Shown: positions 38,888-45,122 of the stretch, in pieces
Layout: each line of letters begins with the position of its first letter
How positions within the stretch are numbered: position 1 is the stretch's first letter
Source: Candidatus Eiseniibacteriota bacterium
Lineage (GTDB): Bacteria > Joyebacterota > Joyebacteria > Joyebacterales > Joyebacteraceae
Assembly: GCA_030595835.1 (NCBI GenBank)
Contig: JAUVLG010000014.1
Coordinates: forward strand, 1 to 45,122
Reading direction: 5' to 3'
DNA length: 45,122 nucleotides
Notes under the pieces: generated by a model
The model's input: only the letters and a program-made list of their open reading frames with translations
What the model was told of the DNA's origin: nothing
Databases searched by the model: none
Program-made: the position numbers and the translations under genes

Positions 38888-40135
38888 CTACTTCCCGTAC
38901 TTCTCGATGATGCCCTTCTTGTCCAGTCCGAGGATCCCGTACTTCTCTCCCACTCTCTTGAACGCCGCCACGCACTTGTCGATGTGCTCGTTCTCGTGCG
39001 CCGCAGATAGCTGCACGCGAATCCTCGCCTGACCCTCCGGAACCACCGGGAAGAAGAAACCGATGACGTAGATCCCCTCGGCGTACATGTCGCGCGCCAT
39101 GTCATTAGCGAGCTTCGCGTTGTACAGCATGACCGGCACGATGGGAGTGACACCGGGCCTGATATTCAGCCCGGCCGCGGTCATCCCCTCCCTGAAACGC
39201 CCGGTGTTCGCCTCGAGCCTGTCTCGAAGTTCGGTCGAGGACGAGAGAAGATCGATGACCTTGATGGTTGCGCTGACGATGACCGGAGAGAGCGAGTTGC
39301 TGAAGAGATACGGTCTCGCCTTCTGCCTGCAAAGCTCGACGAGTTCGCTCCTGCCCGAGACGCATCCGCCGGACGCGCCTCCCAGCGCCTTCCCGAAGGT
39401 CGTCGTTATGAGGTCGACGCGATCCATGACGCCGAAGTGCTCGTGGACGCCCCTGCCGGTCTTCCCGATGAATCCCGACGCGTGCGAGTCGTCCACCAGT
39501 ACCATGGTATCGAACTCGTCGGCCAGGTCGCACAGCTCGTCGAGCGGGCACAGGTCGCCGTCCATCGAGAACACGCCGTCGGTCACGATGAGTCTGCGCC
39601 TTTTGTCCTGGTGCAGTTCCAGCTTCTTCCTGAGGTGCTTCATGTCCATGTGCTTGAACGTGTCGTACTCGGCTGAGCACAGACGGATCCCGTCGATGAG
39701 AGAGGCGTGGATGAGCCTGTCGGCGATGATGACGTCGCCCTGCCCCATTACCGCCTCGAACACACCCGCGTTCGCATCCATGCAGGAGGGAAAGAGAAGC
39801 GTGTCTTCCATTCCCAGGAACACCGAGACCTTGTCCTGAAGCTCCCTGTGGATGTCCTGCGTGCCGCAGATGAAGCGCACGGAGCTCATTCCAAACCCGC
39901 GTGAGTCAAGCCCCGCGTGGGCGGCCTTCGCAACCTCTGGATGGCTGGAGAAACCCAGGTAGTTGTTGGCGCAGAAGTTCAGCACCTTCTCGCGAGCGGC
40001 GCCCTCCGGATACTCGACCTCGATCTCCGCCGCCTGCGGCGAGCAGATGAAGCGTTTCTCCTTGAAGAGCCCCTTCTCTTTGATCGTAGCTATGTCGTCG
40101 GCAAACGCCTGACGCGTGGCTGTCGAGTACGCCAT
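38888..40135 (-). CDS. kbl: Alpha-oxoamine synthase, glycine C-acetyltransferase (KBL)-like
   Basis: NFCANNYLGFSSHPEV, SVRFICGTQDIHREL, TDGVFSMDGDLCPLDELCDLAD, DDSHASGFIG, TTFGKALGGASGG. Confidence 0.88.
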   Translation of the reverse strand: MAYSTATRQAFADDIATIKEKGLFKEKRFICSPQAAEIEVEYPEGAAREKVLNFCANNYLGFSSHPEVAKAAHAGLDSRGFGMSSVRFICGTQDIHRELQDKVSVFLGMEDTLLFPSCMDANAGVFEAVMGQGDVIIADRLIHASLIDGIRLCSAEYDTFKHMDMKHLRKKLELHQDKRRRLIVTDGVFSMDGDLCPLDELCDLADEFDTMVLVDDSHASGFIGKTGRGVHEHFGVMDRVDLITTTFGKALGGASGGCVSGRSELVELCRQKARPYLFSNSLSPVIVSATIKVIDLLSSSTELRDRLEANTGRFREGMTAAGLNIRPGVTPIVPVMLYNAKLANDMARDMYAEGIYVIGFFFPVVPEGQARIRVQLSAAHENEHIDKCVAAFKRVGEKYGILGLDKKGIIEKYGK

Positions 40136-40169
40136 TGCATCCTCGCTCCTGAATGATTCCGCAGTGCTG

Positions 40170-40418
40170 TCAGTTCCTGTGCTTCTCTACGATCTTCACG
40201 ATGGAGGCCACGGTGTCGAACGCCTCCGGAGTAGCGTCCTCATCAGGGATCTTGATGTCGTACTTTGTCTCCAGGAACGCCTTGAGCGAGACCATGGAGA
40301 AACTGTCGACGATCCCCGATGAGATGAGGGCGGTGTCAGCATCCACCTCGATGTCGTCGTCCTCATCGACGTACTCATCGATCACGTATTCGAGCACGGC
40401 CTCTCTGATCTCGTCCAT
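40170..40418 (-). CDS. Acyl carrier protein
   Basis: 82 aa acidic; ALISSGIVDSFSMVSLKAFLE phosphopantetheine site. Confidence 0.88.
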   Translation of the reverse strand: MDEIREAVLEYVIDEYVDEDDDIEVDADTALISSGIVDSFSMVSLKAFLETKYDIKIPDEDATPEAFDTVASIVKIVEKHRN

Positions 40419-40469
40419 GTGCGTTCCTTTCTTCGGTGCGACGGTGTGACCGCCTGATCGCCTTCCAGT

Positions 40470-42236
40470 CTAGTCGTCTTCCAGTGTCGACAGGTCACCC
40501 ACGTCCTCGCCCCACTCGATGGCCCGCAGGTACCGCCTGAGTATCTTCCCCGAGCGAGTGCGCGGCAGCTTGTCCATGTACTCTATCTCCTGAGGCATCG
40601 CCAACGGTGAGAGCCTCTTCCTGATGAAGTTCATTATCGAAAGCTCCAGTTCGCCAGAGGCCTCGAAGCCCGGCTTGAGCGTCACGAACACCTTGACGAC
40701 CTCCATGTTAACCGGGTCGGGCTTACCCACCGCCGCGGCCTCCGCCACGGCCTCGTGCTCGACCAGCGCCGACTCGATCTCGAACGGCCCCACCAGGTGC
40801 CCGCCGGTGTTGATGACGTCATCGTCGCGGCCCACGAACCAGAAGTAGCCGTCCGCGTCCACGCTCGAGCGGTCACCAGACACGTACCACAGGTTTGCGT
40901 CGGTTCTGAGCTCGTCCGGCGCAGCGCCATCGGGGGCGCCGACGAACCTGCTCGCGTACTTCGCAGGCTCCTTCCAGTAGGCGCGGAACATCGAGGGCCA
41001 TCCCGGTCGGAACGCGATGAGCCCGACAGAATCGGGCTCGGTCAGAGGCTCGTTCGTCTTGAGATCCAACACCGCTGCTTCGATGCCCGGGAAAGGCCTG
41101 CCCATGGAACCGGGCTTGATGGTCATGCCCGGGTAGTTGGCTATCATGATGGAGCCCGTCTCCGTCTGCCAGAACGTGTCGTGGAAGGCCAATCCGTAGA
41201 CCTTCTCGCTCCAGACGACGGCCTCCGCGTTCAGGGGCTCCCCGACCGAGGCCAGGTGCCTGAGCGACGAGAGGTCGTGCCTGGCGACGAGTTCGTCGCC
41301 GTCCCGCATGAGTGAGCGGATGGCCGTGGGCGCCGAGTACCAGACCGTAACGTGGTTGTCGGCGATGAACTGGTACCAGCGGGCCGATGTGAAGCCTGAG
41401 TCGAGGACGCACTGCGTGACTCCGAGCGACCACGGCCCGATGATGCCGTAGCTCGTGCCCGTGACCCAGCCCGGGTCGGCCGTGCACCAGTAGATGTCGC
41501 CCTCCCTGAGATCCAGAACCCACGAGGCCGTCAGCGCCTGGCCCCAGATGGAATCGTGCGCGTGCAGGGCACCCTTGGGCTGGCCGGTCGTGCCGGACGT
41601 GTAGTGCAGCACGGACGGCGACTCCGGGCCGGACCTGTAGGCCTCGAACTCCTCGACGCGGGGCGCGCTCATAACGTCGAAGAAGACCTCTCCTTCTTTG
41701 AGCTTGCTCTCGTCGCCCTCGACCACGATGACATGCGTGAGATCGGGTAGGCGGTCCAGTATCTTCCGGACCTTCTTCACGTGCTTGCGCGTCGTGAGGA
41801 TGGCTTTTGTCCCGGCGCTGGCCAGCCTGACCTCCAGCGACTCATCGCCGAAGGCGCTGAAGAGCGGCTGGACGACCCCGCCCATCTTCAGCACGCCGAG
41901 GAATGCGAAGTAGAGGCTCGGGATCTTGTCCATGAAGAGGCAGACGCGGTCCCCGGGCGCGATCCCCTGATCGACCAGCATCTGCGCGAATCCGTTCGAG
42001 AAGACCTTGAGATCGCCAAACGTGAACGTCGCCTTCCTGTCCCCGAACCCCTCCCAGATGAGCGCGACCCTGTCGGCGTGGCCTCTCGCGCACACGCGGT
42101 CGGAGCAGATGGCCCCGATGTTCAGCAACTCGCCCTCTTCCCAGCCGAGGACCTCTCTCGCTGCGTCCCAGGTGAAGTTCTCACGCCTCTCGTCGTAGGT
42201 GCCGATGTTGCTCAAGACCGCCTCCCTCAAGTCCAC
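40470..42236 (-). CDS. AMP-forming acetyl/acyl-CoA synthetase (AcsA-like)
   Basis: LHYTSGTTGQPKGALHAH, DIYWCTADPGWVTGTSYGIIGPW, SGDRSSVDADGYFWFVGRDDDVINTGGHLVGPFEIE, KLPRTRSGKILRR. Confidence 0.93.
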   Translation of the reverse strand: MDLREAVLSNIGTYDERRENFTWDAAREVLGWEEGELLNIGAICSDRVCARGHADRVALIWEGFGDRKATFTFGDLKVFSNGFAQMLVDQGIAPGDRVCLFMDKIPSLYFAFLGVLKMGGVVQPLFSAFGDESLEVRLASAGTKAILTTRKHVKKVRKILDRLPDLTHVIVVEGDESKLKEGEVFFDVMSAPRVEEFEAYRSGPESPSVLHYTSGTTGQPKGALHAHDSIWGQALTASWVLDLREGDIYWCTADPGWVTGTSYGIIGPWSLGVTQCVLDSGFTSARWYQFIADNHVTVWYSAPTAIRSLMRDGDELVARHDLSSLRHLASVGEPLNAEAVVWSEKVYGLAFHDTFWQTETGSIMIANYPGMTIKPGSMGRPFPGIEAAVLDLKTNEPLTEPDSVGLIAFRPGWPSMFRAYWKEPAKYASRFVGAPDGAAPDELRTDANLWYVSGDRSSVDADGYFWFVGRDDDVINTGGHLVGPFEIESALVEHEAVAEAAAVGKPDPVNMEVVKVFVTLKPGFEASGELELSIMNFIRKRLSPLAMPQEIEYMDKLPRTRSGKILRRYLRAIEWGEDVGDLSTLEDD

Positions 42237-42619
42237 TCAGTGTTGTGCGGTGTTGCTCCGTCCTCGAAGATCACAAAGGCGAGGGCAGTCCGTCTCGTGT
42301 GCGTCATCGAGAGCTTGCACTCGGACGCGCCTCGCGCCTCCGCGAGCGCAAGCGCGCCCCCGGACAGCCGCACGTCCAACTCGCCTGACTCATGCCTCAC
42401 GACCTCAACGTCGTGCCACGCCGATGCACCTTCGGCATCGACGCCGAGGGCCTTGAACACGGCCCTCTTGGCGGCCAGACGCGCGCCGAGGTTCTCCCAC
42501 GAACGTGCCTGGGTACGTGCGTACCCAATCTCGTCGGGCAGGTAGAACTCACCCACCAGGCTGTCTGTCAGCCCGGCACGAAACTCCTCAAGATCGACGA
42601 TATCGATGCCCACACTCAC
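42227..42619 (-). CDS. acpS: Holo-ACP synthase (4'-phosphopantetheinyl transferase)
   Basis: VSVGIDIVDLEEFRAGL, FYLPDEIGYA, LGARLAAKRAVFKALG, WHDVEVVRHESGELDVRLSG; overlaps the next gene by 10 nt. Confidence 0.9.
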   Translation of the reverse strand: MSVGIDIVDLEEFRAGLTDSLVGEFYLPDEIGYARTQARSWENLGARLAAKRAVFKALGVDAEGASAWHDVEVVRHESGELDVRLSGGALALAEARGASECKLSMTHTRRTALAFVIFEDGATPHNTEWT

Positions 42620-42722
42620 TACCAACGCACGTCTCCACTGCGGGTCCAATCCTGACGGAACCACTAGATTGTACCGCGCGCGGGGCGGCCGGTCAACGGC
42701 AAGAGCGTTTTGGGAGAATGTG

Positions 42723-43508
42723 TCAGTCTTCGCGGGGCCTGTAGAGCGCCTTGAGCAGGCCCCAGCTAACCTCGGGGTCGATGCCGGTCCAGCAGTCACT
42801 CGGATACGATGGGATGTTCGGTTCGCCCGGCGTCGGGACCATCATGAACCAGTCCTCCGCGCTGCTCCGATTGCAGTCGAGCCCGCCGGGGCACCGTGCA
42901 AGGCAGTTCCCCTGTGGGACGCCGTCTGCGAACTGCGGGTCCGTGCAATCGATCCACGAGATCGGCACGGGATCGAGGACGTTGTCCCAGTTGACGCCGT
43001 CCACGACGGTAGAGCAATCGACTGCCGCCGAGGTGTCGACGCCGGTGGCGAGCAGGATCCCGTCCCCACTGTTGGCCAGCGCAATGTCACAATCGGAACC
43101 GCCACAGTGAATGAGGTTGGGCACATCCGGGTTGTCGTTGTCGTCACCGGGGTGCACAAACTCCCAGTCAGCGACCGACAGGTCCGGCCAGATCTCGCCC
43201 GGCACGGCATCGACCGCTATCAGCACGAATTCACCCGGCCCGATGGGGATGTCATAGCCGCCGTGGCTGCCGGGGAAGCGGAAGACCGCCTCCGGCATTC
43301 CGTCGTCCCCCTCGTCGGTAATGACCGCACCGTCCAGGAACGCCACACTCCCGCCGGCGTTCAGGAGTTCGATGTACTCGTTGTGTGCGTCGAACCCGGG
43401 CATGTAGTAGTGCACCTCGTTGATCACCACCCTGTTCCAGACCTCCAGCCCCCACGCCACCGGAGCCATCCCCAACAGAGCGATGAGGATCACAGCAGAT
43501 CGTCTCAT
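42723..43508 (-). CDS. Secreted lamin-tail-domain (LTD)-like protein
   Basis: Signal peptide MRRSAVILIALLGMAPVAWG; VVINEVHYYMPGFDAHNEYIELLNAGGSVAFLDGAVITDEG. Confidence 0.75.
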   Translation of the reverse strand: MRRSAVILIALLGMAPVAWGLEVWNRVVINEVHYYMPGFDAHNEYIELLNAGGSVAFLDGAVITDEGDDGMPEAVFRFPGSHGGYDIPIGPGEFVLIAVDAVPGEIWPDLSVADWEFVHPGDDNDNPDVPNLIHCGGSDCDIALANSGDGILLATGVDTSAAVDCSTVVDGVNWDNVLDPVPISWIDCTDPQFADGVPQGNCLARCPGGLDCNRSSAEDWFMMVPTPGEPNIPSYPSDCWTGIDPEVSWGLLKALYRPRED

Positions 43509-43750
43509 GGCTGAGCACCTCCCTTTCCCGTTCCCATCTTCCCTGGCCGCCATGCGGCGCACGTGTGCCGCGTGGCCGGATTGGAGCAGGGAGTGGTCCA
43601 GATGTGGGTTCCGCACTGAAGATGCCGCTGGGTGGCCACATCAGGCCATGTCCGGGTCAGCTCGGGACCCGCGAGCGTCAACGTCGTGGACGAAGTTCGG
43701 GCCACCGCGGGCACCGGTGGGGCACCCGGACCCTCGTGTTGTGCCCGAAC

Positions 43751-43779
43751 TGGAGAACGGACTCCGAACCGGGTATAAT
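43751..43779 (+). promoter_or_regulatory. Sigma-70-like promoter
   Basis: TGGAGA-N17-TATAAT, 81 nt upstream of ATG at 43860. Confidence 0.5.
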
Positions 43780-43859
43780 GTATGCACGTGTCAAGGAAGC
43801 TCTGCCTGAACAACGGATGACACGCAGCCGAACCCGATACCTCAGAGGGAGGCAATCTG

Positions 43860-45122
43860 ATGAGACGAGGAACCGTGGCCGCACTGATCGCAGTGGCCGT
43901 CGCGGCCGCACTGATGTGGTCGCCGTGGGAATCTTCCGACCCCGCTCTCAGGACCGCTGATGAGATCGCGGTCGAGATCGCCGCACAGAAGACCGACAAG
44001 AAAGCCGAGATGGCCGCTCGGGGCCAGCGCTACGAGCCCGGGGCCTTCCCCAACGAATGGGCGTCCCTCCAGCGAGCCTACCCCTACAACCGCATCAACT
44101 TTGAGCAGCTGAAGGAGGCGCGGGCCGAGGCCAGGGTAATGGAGATCGAGACAGAGAGAGAAAGAGGTGGCGTGTGGGTCGAGAGGGGCCCCACCAACAT
44201 CGGCGCCAGGGTCACCGACCTCGCCGTCCATCCGACAAGCACCAACGTCGTCTACGCGGCCATGGCCAGCGGTGGAGTGTTCAAATCGACAAACGGCGGG
44301 ATCAACTGGACGCCCATCTTTGACGAGCAGGCCGTGCTCACGATCGGCGACCTCGCCATCGACCCCAACAACCCCAGCACGATCTACGTCGGGACGGGCG
44401 AGGCCAACTCCTCGAGCTTCAGCTGGTTCGGAGAGGGGATGTACAAGTCGACGGACGCGGGCGTCACCTGGAGCTACATCGGCCTTGAGGAAACGCGCTA
44501 CATCGGCCGCGTCATCGTCGACCCGAACGACTCGGACCGCATCTGGGTTGCGGGCATGGGCTCGCTGTTCGGGACCGATTCGAACCGAGGCGTCTATCGT
44601 TCGCTGGACGCCGGGGACTCGTGGGACAAGATCTTCGCTCTCACGGATTCGACCTCGGCGGTCGACCTCGCCATCCATCCGACTCAGACCAACACCATCT
44701 ACGTTGCGATGTGGGAGCGTGTGCGAGGGCTCACCTATCGGCGCTCCGGAGGCCCGTCGAGCGGCATCTACCGCTCCTACGACGGCGGAGACACGTGGAC
44801 CGAACTCACAAGCGGACTCCCCTCGGGCGCGGGCGTGGGCCGTATCGGTATCTCGGTGGCCCAGTCCAGCCCGGACGTCATCTACGCGTTCTACTGCGAC
44901 GACCCGGGGTACTTCGACGGCGTGTACAAGAGCACGGACGGCGGCGACACCTGGAACCAGACCAACGACGGTAATCTCTCGAATCTCACGAGATCCTTCG
45001 GCTGGTACTTCGGCCAGGTTCAGGTCGACCCCTCCGACCATACGCGCGCATTCGTGATGGGCGTCCCGTTCTACCGGACTGAGAACGGCGGGTCCTCGTG
45101 GCAGGAGGTCGGCCCGGACAAC
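43860..45122 (+). CDS. Exported BNR/sortilin (VPS10)-like beta-propeller protein, truncated at right edge
   Basis: Not in ORF track as coding (runs off edge). MRRGTVAALIAVAVAAALMWSPW..; repeats GGVFKSTNGGINWTPI, GMYKSTDAGVTWSYI, GVYRSLDAGDSWDKI, GIYRSYDGGDTWTEL, GVYKSTDGGDTWNQT. Confidence 0.88.
   Translation, partial: MRRGTVAALIAVAVAAALMWSPWESSDPALRTADEIAVEIAAQKTDKKAEMAARGQRYEPGAFPNEWASLQRAYPYNRINFEQLKEARAEARVMEIETERERGGVWVERGPTNIGARVTDLAVHPTSTNVVYAAMASGGVFKSTNGGINWTPIFDEQAVLTIGDLAIDPNNPSTIYVGTGEANSSSFSWFGEGMYKSTDAGVTWSYIGLEETRYIGRVIVDPNDSDRIWVAGMGSLFGTDSNRGVYRSLDAGDSWDKIFALTDSTSAVDLAIHPTQTNTIYVAMWERVRGLTYRRSGGPSSGIYRSYDGGDTWTELTSGLPSGAGVGRIGISVAQSSPDVIYAFYCDDPGYFDGVYKSTDGGDTWNQTNDGNLSNLTRSFGWYFGQVQVDPSDHTRAFVMGVPFYRTENGGSSWQEVGPDN

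Noticed and set aside
43842-45041. 399-aa minus-strand ORF
   Set aside because: Antisense to the BNR/VPS10-like gene, whose plus frame has clear repeats and a signal sequence

Overview
High-GC bacterial chromosomal window with no rRNA, CRISPR array, transposase or prophage seen. The lineage is probably FCB/Eisenbacteria-like, judged only from FlgD-Ig, beta-helix and lamin-tail protein styles (inference). Main blocks: (1) A left-edge PhnD-like/PAS sensor, truncated by the window, followed by a ~4.5 kb mosaic of gene remnants (FlgD-like C-terminus, N-terminal half of a radical SAM protein, beta-helix protein fragment, frameshifted RRM-transmembrane gene) and one lower-GC gene of the alanine dehydrogenase/N5-(carboxyethyl)ornithine synthase family. 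This mosaic ends at tRNA-Glu and tRNA-Lys, and a 19-bp perfect duplicate of the tRNA-Glu 3' end lies 194 bp away. (2) A housekeeping block on the minus strand: class V aminotransferase, engB, lon, clpP, tig, tRNA-Leu, ptb, buk, asnA and a PLP aminotransferase. Two tandem XRE-cupin regulators follow on the plus strand. (3) A near-complete type IV pilus locus (about 20.2-35.5 kb): PilX/W/V-like minor pilins on +; HD-GYP response regulator, pilB, pilT, pilC, three tandem pilins, pilM, N, O, P, Q and D on -. Matches to the sigma-54 -24/-12 consensus lie upstream of three of its transcription units. (4) A TDH-type SDR, a VWA protein, and an acpS / acetyl-CoA-synthetase-like / ACP / KBL operon. (5) A lamin-tail protein and a right-edge-truncated BNR/VPS10-like exported protein. 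The supplied ORF track misses both edge-truncated genes and lists many high-GC antisense ORFs that I rejected. All domain assignments come from reading motifs by eye; no searches were run.
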